Below, piece by piece: positions 49,264-61,955 of a stretch of 64,000 nucleotides of DNA. Below the pieces are notes generated by a model, which saw only the letters and a program-made list of their open reading frames with translations, was not told the origin of the DNA and did no database searches. The stretch comes from Halichondria panicea. Its lineage: Eukaryota; Porifera; Demospongiae; Suberitida; Halichondriidae. Each line of letters opens with the position of its first letter. The first letter of the stretch is position 1. The position numbers and the translations under genes are program-made. The stretch is from positions 3,277,803 to 3,341,802 of the forward strand of contig NC_087380.1 of NCBI RefSeq assembly GCF_963675165.1, written 5' to 3'.

Positions 49264-52200
49264 TCATCTTAGGTCCACAATTTGGATAAATGCACTGTTG
49301 TCCTGTTGTACATGCTTGCAATCCTGCAAAGAAAGAAAGAGAGCAGAAAATATAATAAGGGCTTAGATAGAGATCACATCCAGAAGCCTCATGACTGTTT
49401 GTTTATTTTACACACACTTGACAAAGATAACTTCGCTCTGTCTGCGAAAGTTTTGTGGTTCATTGTCTGTTGACATTGCACTTAGTAAAGACAGCTCAAA
49501 AGTAAATAAACCAATAATGATTTGTGTAAACTCATCCCCCTATTGGTCACTCCAGCTGATGTCCAGAGGCAGTGTATCAAAACACACTACTTAAGAAGTT
49601 ACTAGTGTTTACCTTAGTCATTAGTTATGGTTTCCCCAATCTGACAATAATTTTGTGCTTAAATTTCATTGCTAACTGTAATGTGCAAACTGTACACTAC
49701 ACAAGCTAGAAAGAAACAAAGGAAAACTGCATACACTGGGACACTCAAATAATACATCTCTCATATACTAAAAAAAGTGCATTTTATATTTTATGTTTGT
49801 ACTAAACATTCAAATTGACCCCTTGTAGTAAATCAAGACAACTCAAGTTATAATAGGGCTATGTATTATGATTCATGAGACAACTTATCATTTAACTTAT
49901 CATTTCAAATGTAAGCTACAACCATGGAGGAAACACACACTGGCTGACAGACAGACCTACCTCATAGAGTGGAGGATTCTTGGGATGCACGTGAAACCCT
50001 TCCTGCTCACAGTGAGTGATGTAGTTCAATCCATGCGGCTCAGTCAGCATGTACATACCCACTCTGCAAAACAAACAAAAACAAATTTATTTCAATGCTC
50101 AAGAATCTGGTGCACAAAGGTCACCTACTCCAGTCACAATGATTATCAACCAAAGTTGTAAGAAATTACTACAGCTCCATATCTGTGGGTGAGCTATGAA
50201 TATTTATAGGGGTGTCCAAGAGAAAGATATCACCCTACTGCCCTTAGTTATGGCTTCAACATCTGGCTAGGTTTCTAAGGGCACAAGATAGCAGGGATTA
50301 CTGGTCATGTAATCATCCAGCCTCAAACCAGCAGGGTAATGTGGGTATTGTTCTCAGGCTGTTATCAGAGCACTGGCATCTGTGCCTTGGGGCCAAATTG
50401 CTTACTAGGAGACACCTCTCAATGGGGGACCAGCTGACTAACATAGGGGAGAAAGGCCCAGAGGGGTTGTGTGAGTAGGTACTATGGGAACAGTCTAGTA
50501 AGCAATACTCTAAGTTACTACACAACCATTGTCATTGTGACCACTGTGGTTTTTAATTAAAGCAAAAGCATGCACACTAGTTGACACATAATTATGATGT
50601 ATACAACAGGTAGTGTTATTATAAAATTCCTCAAGTCACAAAATTAATACCACCCAAGTTCTTGCTACCCATAAAACCAAATGCTATAATTATCACATAA
50701 TGACCTCGCTACCTATAAGGCTAACTCATACCACGCTCCAGTGAGCCTCTGGGAACAGGTGGGTTGGATGATCACCACGCTTACCCCGCAACGCACATGG
50801 CTGCTAATGTGCATATAATAATGCACGCACAAGGGACACGAACAATTGATTTTCAGTGACACACAATTGTCTGTGTGTGGTAGATAAAACCCACTCTGAA
50901 CTCTCCCTGAGCTATAATTATGTAACATACATATTACCAACAGGAATATTATTATTTAGAGTAACTGATACTACCTATTTATTTCTTGATAGAGAAATTG
51001 TCACTTGTGCATTACAACTGTCGAGCAGATTGACACTAAAATATGCACACACGCACGCACCACACACTGACACACACAGTCTTTTCAACATGTTTTAGTT
51101 ACACTTAAGATCGCTATTGGTACACTAACACAAGTCAATCACAGACCATTAATCATACAATGCACTCCTAAATAGCAATTAATTTCCATTTACTACATGT
51201 CATTTACTACATGTCTACAAAGGGGAATGACATAAAACCACAGGTATCACATTCACTGCCTTGTAAGACTTCTGCCATTCTAATATATAGAGTACAGCTG
51301 ACTGTACATAATCCGCCCACCTCATTCACCGGAATTTGCTTGTTGTGTCTACAGAATTTTTAAACAACAACAAAACAGTCAAAAGCAAACAGAAACCACC
51401 TGGGTCATACTGTGCACTAGTCGTATCATTATCAATGCTTTTTGAATCCAGTTTTGAAGTTTTGAATCCAGTTTGACTTTCAAAACAACACCACTTTCCT
51501 TGTGTATATAATGTGACACTGCCTAATTCCACTCGTAAATTTAGACACTTCAGTAAGCACGACAATTTTCATATGCCCCCAAGGTGTACATTTCGAAGAA
51601 AACATCCACTTGCAGTACGAGCCCACACAACGGTAAGTCGCTCTGACTGAATACATACTATTATACGTTAACAGACTTCTGTAAACAGTGTAACAGCCAC
51701 GCTGTACGTGTACGTGTACGTGGGTAGAGCTGACCAAAATTAATGAGTCATTAACACGCATTACACAAATTGTTTACTTACGAAACTACACAAAATTTGA
51801 TATGATACGTAGGTGCCATCCATTAATTTGCAAGGCCACAATTCATACAACTTAACAGTGCAGTTGTTTCAGCACAGGATTGTTGCTATACAATATAACG
51901 AGCAGATAATTATTAAGACAACAATAATCATAAGCTACAAATCATAGCTACGTTATGTATGCTGCTAAAGAAAACTTCCTCTGACATTTCTACATCCATC
52001 ATTTAACATTGAGAGTTTACATAACTAAAAAATCCACCACACTCTTCCATTCAGCTTTAAAAGACAATGTTGAAGCACAGAGAGTTTACTATAATTGCAG
52101 ATATTATGGTAAAGAGGCAAGAGCTAGACTACGTATACAGCAAAAAATTAATTTTGGCAATAATAAAAAAATTTTTTTTTTGTAATTTGTTCTTTAAAGT

Positions 52201-55200
52201 TTAAAAGTGAGCACAAAATAATTTTAGCTACAAGCCCGCTAATGATATTCATAGGACACTAATTTCAAGGTAACCACATACTGGCAAGCCCATGGGGACA
52301 GAGTTTTAATAATGCTTAACATTCCTCGCTAATCAGTCACAATTTGAGACACTTAACTTGACCATATGTCCAATGCACACAAGAGTAATTAATTACGCTG
52401 AGAATGAACAATGCTAAATCTCGTAGGAGAGGCAATTAACATGTTCTGACCTTTCCTGGACTAATTGTTAGACGCTGATGACTCCTCGTATCAAAAGATA
52501 CTTAATTACATTTATAACATTAAAATTTGTTGCGTAGTCTCCGTAGTTGTAGTTATGTTAAATGGTATTTTAATCAAAAGGAACAAAGCAGCAATTTAAA
52601 ATATGGTTGTAAATTACCACCCGTACCCCAACCCACTGACACACCACCATTCTTATGGCTAACTTAGTACATCTGTTGCTAGGCATCTCTACTGAAGTAG
52701 TCGGTATACACGCAATTAAAGCTGCACAAGACATAGAAAACAGTCATTACAATTCAATACACACACCAATCCCGAGAAGCATTTATTAGCATAAACAAGC
52801 GCAGTCACGTACATTTGTATATATATGTACATGACTATGCGCTTACCAAATTCTATGCGCTTACCAAATTCTGAAATTGCAACCCAAGATACATTGATTG
52901 CCCTAACCATGTACATGACTAATTATCCAACAAGACACGAGAACAGAGTGATTGGAAGATTTAAAACTAAAAGCTACTGTATTATGCCCCATACAACGCC
53001 CACAGGCTACCTTCAATAACAAGCTGGGTACAAGACAGATAAGAAATGGTACTCTTCAGTAATGGGTCTGCAAAAGTGAGTGGGTCTAACGCTGTAACAT
53101 GTGGGAGGGTATAACTGATAGACAGTTACTTGTTATGGCAACAGATGTCCGAGCATTGGACTCTAGGAAAACAGGAAATGACGAGCCAGTTATCGTAACG
53201 GGAGTTCTAATTAGACGACTCCCATAGTGACCTCACTGTGTGTTCTCAGCATACCAGGGTCAGCATGCATGGGAATCGTACTCACTGAGCACGAAATGGA
53301 ACTGAATTACCATACCAGGGTCAAATTGTTGCACAATGGGAAAATGTGTAAATATAAGCATAGCAATACAACAATCAGTTTCACTCGAGTAGCGTTGGGC
53401 ATGAAATCATTAAATCTTAAACAAATAAGCTGCTAAAAAGCAACCATTAGTGGCAGCGAGTTGTACACATGCAGACTCAAACAAGTTACTGTAGCAAACA
53501 CCTACATGTGCATACAAAGGCACACATTATTACAATGGACCTACATGTACAGTGTATTGAAGGTATGTACAAACTTGCTCTAAGCAGCTATATAGCTCAG
53601 GTATTCTGTAAACGAAACAGAGCCAGGGAATTAATTATATATTCCTAAGGTAGTACATGTAAGTGGTTCTATCCACAGGCAAATGTCTGACAGGTGCAGG
53701 CAACTTGCCCACAGCTGTACTGCAAGGATACCTCCAGGCTTGTGTAGAGGGAGGGACAAATCTGCCTAGACACTACACAACACATTGTACTGAAATACAA
53801 ATACTACAGTGCACCAGCCCCAGGCAATACCACAAAGTGGCCAAATCTAAGCAATTAGTTATCAATGTACATGCACATGTACCACTTTTAGCTAGAGTCC
53901 TCCACAGGCCCAGAGGAGGTACAACACGAGTACCTCGATTAGGCTTGGTCATGTGCAAAATTCAAGCAGTAAAGTCATTGTTGCATGTGACAACTAATCG
54001 AGTTACTCGTGTCGGACCTCCTCTGTCACAGGCCTAAGCTGGAGAGGAAGTGGGTGTGGGGACGAGGCTAATTACCACTATACACCTAAGCTGGAGAGGA
54101 AGTGGGTGTGGGGACGAGGCTAATTACCACTATACAAATATAGGCACAGGTAATTGTAGTACTACTGCATGATTGCTATATAGACAGGCGCACCCACTGA
54201 AAAATGCAAGCTAGAGTACATGCTGCATGTACATACGCGCATTGCAGTCCCTAACACTCTGGCTGCCTAGCGAAAACTAAATCCATTCCACAAGGCAGTT
54301 TAATCGAAACGAAATATTTTGGAGTGTGAAAATCTAATTGAAACAACGTGATATACTTACTGTGAATATTTAGGAGCGCAGACAATGGCGATGGCTTCGT
54401 CTAGCATGATCTGGTAGGAGCAGTGGCAGTGGAGGTCCACGCTCGACATGAAGGCAGTCTGAGAGGGGTGTGTCTGTGTGTGTGTGTAGTGGAGGGAGTG
54501 GGTGAGAGGGGTGTGTGTGTGTGTGTGTGTGTGGAGGGGGTGATTTGTGTACACGTATAAATGTCATGTCCAGGGTTGTTGAAGGAGGGGGAAGATGAGC
54601 CCTCTGCCCCCCACCTTAAAGAAACCCTGAATTTTCTGCAACCCAAAATAACAGGAAAATCTGTATCACAAAAACCTGTACTCTCAGAAAATTTGTTTGA
54701 AATTTAAGCAGGCCTAAAAAGAGATCGAGGGCACAACATTTAAAATGAACCGTAACTAGGTGCTTAAAAGTGCTAAGTGCTAGACTGTAGAAAATTGTAC
54801 AGTCTTGTACAAGTCATGTAGATGGATAGCAATCGTCACTAAGTGGCCTCAAAATTCACCCACAGCTTGAAAGTGGACAACTCTGTAACAAATGAATTAT
54901 GCAAGAGTGGGATGAACTACATGTACAAGTACAAGAGTGGGATCAAACTACATGTACAGAACAAGAACTGAAGGTAACAAGTCACAATCTGTACACTAAC
55001 TAGAAAATAGTACGCTACATCAAATCGTAGGCAGTTTGATAAGCGTTTCCAGTGGATACACAGAGTACCCTTTACATCGAGGACGCTTAACGCCAGAGGC
55101 AGACTATAGAAGGGCATATCTTGTATTTAGAAGAAGTGCATAATTTTATGATAATACCTACTCTAATACGACTGATCGTAACGATATTCATAGCCTGTGG

Positions 55201-57784
55201 CCACAAGTGCCTACCATAACGGGAGCACATTAGGAACTATGGGTAAAATTGACTCAGCACTAGAATAATAATGAGACGTTTCCTACGTAAGCTATTTGTG
55301 TGGGGAGAACAGTGTTTTTATAATCGATCACTTTATTATGAGCGAGATGGTCTAAGCAAACATGTTGTCTTAGGGATGGCATTCTTTAGCAGTAGGTAAC
55401 TAAAACATCGAGGACAATGGACACCCTTGAATCAACAGATTAACATGACTCGGAGTGAACCAAAAACAACACTTTCAAAGTGGCTTCAAATCAATTATCA
55501 AAGCTACAAAAGAATGTTCATGTATAGTCTACACTGATACTATGACCGGAAATTTTGATTGGGTGGCTATTTTCAATCGTCAATCTCAGTAGTGAACTAG
55601 GCCTACATAGTCTGTACATGTATGCACGTTATTTTTGCATTTTTCCCTAGAGGCATTGTGTAGGTGGTTAGTACTAACAACCACGGACCAGTGTGGGCAC
55701 ATCCCTGAGTCTAAGGGTCAGTAGACCTAATGTTCCTACAGTGTACATAATGTACAACAGATCACACACAACACTGTGGTAGTGCACTCTAAACTCTGTG
55801 TCATCAATTATGCTTACATGGATCCATCCGAGTGTGATGAGGTCATACTTGTCCTGAGCATCAAACAGTTCTTCCTCGTGGGTAGTCTCACATGAGTCAG
55901 ATTGACCTTTCTGTTTCGGTACGATGATGTGTGTCACTCGAAACACATTCTGGGCCTGTGTGTGTGTGTGAGGTGTGTGGTGGGAGGGGGGTTGTTAAAG
56001 TATAGGTGGGGTGGATAAGTGGTGGGTGTGTGTGTGTGTGATGGTTAGATAGCATGTATGTGTGTACTAGGTGTGGGTGTTGTGGGACTACACTTGTATA
56101 GGTGTGAGTAAGGTGGGTCAGGCAGTGAGTGTGTTGTAGTAATGTGTTATACGAAGATCTGTAGGATAGTCAATCTCAGACTGTGGGTCTCAGACTGTGG
56201 GTCATAGCGGCAGGGCTACTCAACCACTTAAAATACCAAGCCCTATCAAATTCGTCTGCAAGGAACCTAGCCCACAAAATCTCCACCAGAAACACTCAGT
56301 CTACTGAGGGCGGCTACTATTTGGGGCACACGAACTTGTGGTCTGATTGCCAGCAAACAATGGTCAATTGTGCAACAGGTTCTCGTAAAGGGCAGCTCTA
56401 GTGAGTTAGCACTATCGAGCACAACACTAGCAGGGCTATTCTCTGTAGGACTGGCTAGCTAAATAAGCCGAGGCATTGTAGACCCTGTACAATACAAAGG
56501 AGTAGGCCATACTGCAACCGAGACAGTCGATTACAATGATCATTATGGCTCGATAAGGAAGGCATTTTAAATTATAGACTGTATTTCTAGAAGGTAGCAA
56601 GCAGCTGATCGAGCACATTTGATCTTGGGAAGTATGCGACTTGGAGTGGACTTGGAGTGAAATATGATCATGTTACAGTATGAAATATACATTTTGCTGG
56701 TAACCACATGATAGTATATACTCCAATCAGCTTCTTTGATCCCTCTCCTAGCGACCAGTGTCTAGCCTAATAGCTGCCTCTCAATAAATAACGTATTACC
56801 AAATTGAACCCTCAAACCATTACTGAAAGGAATTAGACTATTTTCTCATGGAATAACACATGACCCATCTGCTTTGGTAACATGATGCACGGAAAGCTCA
56901 GGTGTCATAATTCTTAATAGTTTAAGAGTGAGTGTGAGGTATTAACATTTAAATATTAAACAGATGATCCTTACCAGTTTTCCTGCAAGTATGCCACAGG
57001 TCTCGACGTTCTTGCGTGTGTTGGGCGAGGCCACCTGCTCGAACTGAGTGGCAACATCCCCCGGGATCACCACCGTACGATAGCCTCCTGCACACAATTA
57101 CACACATCAATAATTACCATAGAGACACGTTATTAAGCGGAGGCACCTATAATCTCACAGGAGCGATATCAGCGTTTACAATTGAAGAGAGCCTAGTAAG
57201 AAAGCTTTTAGTTTGCGTCATTCATAAAAAAAAGTGAAACGCAGAACCAGTGCTCGATGGCTCTTTGCAGCTGCCATGTTTACCTTCACATTGTTAGAGG
57301 ACACAACATAATTATATAAATCAGTTTGGAGACCTGCTGTAGGATAGATACTACTGCTAGAGTTAATTGCTAAACAAACTTTAACAAGAGACAGAAGCTG
57401 GACCTAAGCTTAACAGTGAGTGGCGCTTATCAACGAATAGCGCCTTAATAACGCACGCCTACAGTATGTCACATCAGTTTATTTATTTATAAATGTGAAG
57501 TTATTGAGGAAGTCAATTTTGAATGTTTTGGATGCCATCCTGATTGAGACTCCACAAATGCTTTGTGAATTAGACACCGTGCTCATGATGCTAAGAGTAG
57601 TAATAATAGTACAAAATTGGACGACACATTTATTTTATAGCAATAGGCATGAGCGAAATGCAACATTAGGGCTAGAGTAAGTACATGTAGCTGTACTATA
57701 GGCTATGGCTGACCTTCCCAGCTAGAGCTGGTGCTGAGAGCTTTGAGGGAGGCTGGCTTGGTGGACCTGTCCACAGTGGGAACA

Positions 57785-57860
<76 letters not shown>

Positions 57861-60800
57861 GGGGCAATGTACACGTAGTCTAAAGAGAGGGCACAGTACG
57901 TTCATGAGCATTTATAGTATTTCTGCCTGAGACTGAAAAGTATATACCATATAAAATAAGCGCATGCGCCTATAGGGAAAAGAGCAGACCACTATGTACC
58001 TATTATCCAGGTGCACTTATAGAAATTAATCACGCCCATGACGTTTCAATGAAGCGAATCTCCATAAGCTAGCTCGATCGTTTGTCTGCAAGAGGTCTAT
58101 AGTCATATCTGACAGCAGTAACACAGCTACCGGTAGTGAAGGAGACTTAACATCTATAAAGAAGTGTGGAGACCAGTTGTTGACCAGAGAACTGTGCAGA
58201 AAACCATGCGCCTTCTATCAAGGCTCTTGGTCTGCTAACCAGTATGCGCCATTAGTTGATGTACGCTTATTAACCAAGTGCGCTTATTAACCAGACTATA
58301 CAGTATTTATGCGATCAATTAAACAGTGCGATATCAATGGGATTGTACCGGCCTCGACTAAACGCCAAATAAATGTGCGCGATACAAAATTATGCGAGTG
58401 ATAGCCACCAGCATTAAATAGCATTACGTAATTACATAAATAGCATTACATGTACATGTAGCATTGCGCATACATTTCTAGCACTACGGTAGCCTATGTG
58501 CCTTCAGGCTGTAATTTGTGGTAAATTTTCTTTTTCTCACCGACACTGTATGCTTGCGAGTAGGCTGGTCTCTGAAAAGATTGACCACTGGGATTAGTGT
58601 ACTGATCCATTGAGGGGACCACCCCCTGGTGTACGTAGCCGTGACTAGTAGGCGGGGCACCATGGAAATACGAGTAGGTGTGGCCAGGGGGTGGAGGCTG
58701 TTGCTGTGGCAATATCGGAGGAGGACTTTGGTACGGAGCTTGAAACATTGTGTCATACGAGTTCTGTCGGAGTAGTACAGGGTTCAGAGCTACAGACTGT
58801 CCGGGTGAGACCACACCCATAGGGGATACTGGTCCCATGTGAGGTCCACCCATTGGTGACTGTACTGGTGAGGGAGGTACCATCATCTGGTGACCACCGT
58901 CCATGTACACCTGCAGTCGGAGAAAGAAGTCACAATTAGAGTTAACTTAATGTTACTATTAATTAAAAAACAGGTACTAATTCTAGCGAATTTGTGTTAT
59001 TAATGCTATCCGCGTTAATAATAAAACGCATTGAAAAGAACAACGAAAATTTTGAAGCAAGCTAGCCCTTTTTTCATCTATATCTGACTCCAAACTTTCT
59101 ATTCAACCTTAAAAACTTACGACTTAAATTATTGTGCTAATGAATTTGTTGCGCCAAAATTAGTACCCTAAAAACGGAGAAAAAAAATCTGAAAACACTA
59201 AAAGTACTGCCTGTCTACTTTTAAGGTATATACACAAAGTTGGTACCCCTTTTACACTGAAACCTATAAGATACGTAGGTCACCCTCTATGATACAGAGT
59301 CTCATAGCAACGTCTTTGTTACAGCCACTGTCGGTGCGCCCAAGAGTGACCGCTATAAATAGGTCTGTACACTGATAAATCGCAGTACATGTATATAGCA
59401 TACGGTTTCTAGAAGCTTCTCTTTATCGTGCAACCATTCAATTAATTATTATGCTGCCTAACAGACTAGCCTAGCATTTTCACCTGATCATATGCTGGTG
59501 GTGGGGCGGAGGGTATCACTGATTGTGGGGGGCCCCTCTCGTTAAGTGTGAGGCCCTCAATAGCGGACATGGGGGCTACTGCACCGTCCACAGGCACATA
59601 TGCTTCACTAGATGTATGTGCTTGTGCAGGATCTGGAAGCACGTGTGCTAGAGTAGGGTCTGTAGCAGTCAGGTGTAGTGACTCAGGGGGCTGCTCCTCA
59701 CTTGGCTCCGGTCGTGTATACTCTTGCGGTACGATATCTTCTGTGAAACTGTCTCTGTTTTCGACCGCTAGAGGGTCTTCAGTATAAGTTATTGAGGATT
59801 GATTTGCATCATCCCAAGTTGATTCAGACGGGGCAATGTCTTTCTCTGTGTCAACTAAAGCTGTAGTAGTAGCAGCTGCAATAATGGCGGCTTGTTCGGC
59901 CTCTCTTATTTGCCTTTCTCTGGCTTCTCTCAATTCCTCTTCTCTCTGTCTTTGTGCTTCTTCTCTCCGTCTTTGTGCTTCTTCTCTTTCCCTCTTTACT
60001 GCCTCCTCCTCTTGTCTCACTCTCTCCTGGAAAACAAAGTAAACACACCGACTGGTACGATTGAGCTAAATTCCATATGATGCACACTTGAGACACGTAC
60101 GTAATGCATAACGAGTGACATTTCATTTTCTACTAATGGAAGCTCTTTGAGTTTGAAATGTAAACAACGTGCTGCACATATAAAGCACATGTTGTCAGTG
60201 CATTAGCCTCCAGGCACTATGAAGTGAAGTCACATGGTTCAACTGCAACTAGCATTAGCTGTAAGCAAACTTGGAGAAGGATATTCATTAATCGGTGTAA
60301 GTTCCAATTGCAAAATAAACAAGCGGCTCAGCTAAGCCGCTCAGCTAACCCACTCCAACTGAAGCAAAAAATATATGGTGACTTGGTTTAACTTCAATGG
60401 GTGGGTGACTGCAACAGACAGGTTACAGAGCATGCAACAGAAGTTAGCTAATTTGTAAGCAAACATGGCGAAGGTCCACTGGACTTGCCAAATAGAGTTA
60501 TAAACAACATCAGGTGAGGATATAATTATTAGGGTTAGGGTGTGTGTTTCTAAGGAGTTGTTTATTGCATAACTAGAAACCATCTAAACACAATGAGAAA
60601 CTAACAGGTTCAACTGCATTGGAAAAGCACTAGCAACACACCTTTATACAGGCGATGTACATGTTAGCTGCAGCTGTTACCCTTGTTTCTTACTATCATA
60701 ATATTTACACAGGCTCATTGCTCATGAAGATTCATCGATTCCATTTTTCCTATTCCTATGGGTCACATTGCTACTTACACTAAAGGGCCAAAGCTGACAT

Positions 60801-61225
60801 GTACCTCCTCATCTCCTATGTACACAAGCAATGCAAAGAGAAGCCCTTTTTTTCTTTTTCTAAGCACAGGCAATTACATGTGCAGTACCTAGCAGCTGTT
60901 ACACTACATGTACTACAGGTGTATGCTTATTTCGATCAAACAACACAATCTCTCCATTCTTCTTGTGGGTAACATTGCTACACCTTCATTTTACACCAGG
61001 GGCCAAAGCTAATGAACTACTTCCTCACCTCTTCAGCGATGTTCTGGAGTAGCTCATTCTTCTCCTTCTCAAACTGAGACTTGAGTTTGTCTTTGAGCTC
61101 CATGGCACGGGGGAAAACTTGTTTGAGCAGCTTCTTTATTCTGGCCTTATCAGTGGGGGCTGCCTTTGAGTACTCAGGGTGCTTTGGTATCTTCTCTATG
61201 AACAGACTGTGTGTGTGAGTGAGAA

Positions 61226-61283
<58 letters not shown>

Positions 61284-61304
61284 TGTGTGTGTGTGAGTGT
61301 GTGT

Positions 61305-61349
<45 letters not shown>

Positions 61350-61748
61350 TGTGTGTGTGTGGGCAGATGGGTGGGTGATGTGCTAGAACTATATAACTTT
61401 GGCCTAGTTTATCCACACTACTTACGTGGCAAATTTGTTATACAGTATAAACGCCCTGTCAAATTGCCCCTCAGAGTAGTACACTCTTGCCTGTGTGGAG
61501 AAACAGATGCAATAAATCATTCCGTATAAAGAAAATAGCATCTATGCATCTCTAAGAATCAACAGTAACCCTGGTAACTATCAGTACTGTGTAGTGACCT
61601 GTCTCTCCATCTCAGAGCCACTCCTGTAGTACCTCCTGATAGGAATGGCCACATCAATCTGTACAGAACTTCCATGGTCACTCAGCTTCTTGATCCTAGC
61701 AGTAGGGTCCAAAATAAGCTCCCTAGAGGCCTTAGCTTGCTTTGGCAT
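49264..61748 (-). CDS. STAMBP: AMSH/STAMBP-like JAMM deubiquitinase, 11 exons
   Basis: Endosome-associated zinc isopeptidase; family members trim K63-linked ubiquitin from ESCRT cargo. Predicted 634 aa, longer than human STAMBP (424) because of a long linker. Exons: 61748-61599, 61490-61426, 61206-61029, 60026-59484, 58910-58541, 57785-57714, 57087-56975, 55955-55818, 54473-54361, 50063-49961, 49323-49264; phases agree and sum to 1905 nt. N-terminal MIT/USP8-dimer-like region, residues 1-130 ([33 protein letters not shown]). Highly charged coiled coil about 132-180 ([13 protein letters not shown]). Pro/Gln/Gly-rich linker about 180-455. JAMM domain about 460-634: E488 in NVETCGIL, H543-T-H545-P and S553-SV-D556 form the zinc site; C-terminus FIQIVDLR. 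Divergent from the SLC35E1-like gene. Intron 9 spans 4.3 kb. Confidence 0.93.
53911..54025. mobile_element. 115-bp MITE with CAGAGGAGGTACAACA termini
   Basis: CAGAGGAGGTACAACACGAG on the left is inverted as CTCGTGTCGGACCTCCTCTG on the right. Flanks are CCACAGGCC (53902-53910) and TCACAGGCC (54026-54034), a 9-bp duplication with one mismatch. Same family ends as 17472-17618. Confidence 0.75.
54033..54136. repeat. Tandem duplication, 2 x 52 bp
   Basis: Identical units 54033-54084 and 54085-54136 begin CCTAAGCTGGAGAGGAAGTG and end ACCACTATACA. It starts inside the target duplication of the adjacent MITE. Confidence 0.9.
54474..54532. repeat. (TG)n-rich tract forming the STAMBP exon 9 acceptor
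   Basis: On the minus strand the interrupted (CA)n run ends CACACAG at the exon 9 border (54473). Confidence 0.85.
57786..57858. repeat. (TG)n microsatellite forming the STAMBP exon 6 acceptor
   Basis: More than 30 uninterrupted TG units abut exon 6. On the minus strand the run ends in CACAG at 57786. Confidence 0.95.
57940..58310. repeat. Possible MITE with AAGCGCA-type termini
   Basis: The left AAATAAGCGCATGCGCC and right GCGCTTATTAACCAGACTATACAG share inverted TAAGCGCA. Repeated CGCTTATTAACCA occurs near the right end. Target duplication unclear. Confidence 0.35.
59258..59372. repeat. Dispersed CAGTGAAAC-type repeat copy
   Basis: CACTGAAACCTATAAGATAC through TACAGCCACTGTCGGTGCGCCC to ATAAATAGGTCTGTACACTG. 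Its ends are weakly inverted. Similar to 40658-40800. Located in STAMBP intron 4. Confidence 0.45.
60027..61028. other. STAMBP intron 3, no internal gene seen
   Basis: A 1.0-kb AT-rich intron with no recognisable features apart from scattered TACATGTA-like palindromes. Confidence 0.5.
61207..61360. repeat. Long (TG)n/(GTGAG) tract forming the STAMBP exon 3 acceptor
   Basis: About 150 bp of TG repeats with interspersed GTGAG abut exon 3. On the minus strand the run ends CACACAG at 61207. ORFs of Cys-Val or Thr-His repeats here are artefacts. Confidence 0.95.
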
Positions 61749-61955
61749 AGCTCTAAATCTCCTAGAACCCTTAGAACTGTACTTGTTTCTAGTTGCTTAG
61801 CTTCTTAGTCGAGTCTGATCTTTCTTCTTGTACAGATCTAAGGTCAAAGTTGATGAATTCCAAAGCCACACCTATAGGCTATACTGTCATAATATGGGCG
61901 TGGTTGTTTACCCACAGAGCTAGGAAGGAGGAATCATCGAAGGAAGAACTTCAAA
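61749..61955. promoter_or_regulatory. Putative bidirectional promoter, STAMBP / SLC35E1-like
   Basis: The ATGs of two divergent genes (61748 minus, 61956 plus) are 207 bp apart, so both 5' UTRs and promoters lie here. No TATA box is evident. Confidence 0.6.

Larger units (their letters stand above)
50064..54360. other. STAMBP intron 9
   Basis: A 4.3-kb intron holding one MITE (53911-54025) and a 52-bp tandem duplication (54033-54136). The remaining sequence is AT-rich, with no recognisable gene. Confidence 0.6.

Noticed and set aside
61174..61529. ORFs of Cys-Val and Thr-His repeats on both strands
   Set aside because: Produced by the (TG)n tract next to STAMBP exon 3.
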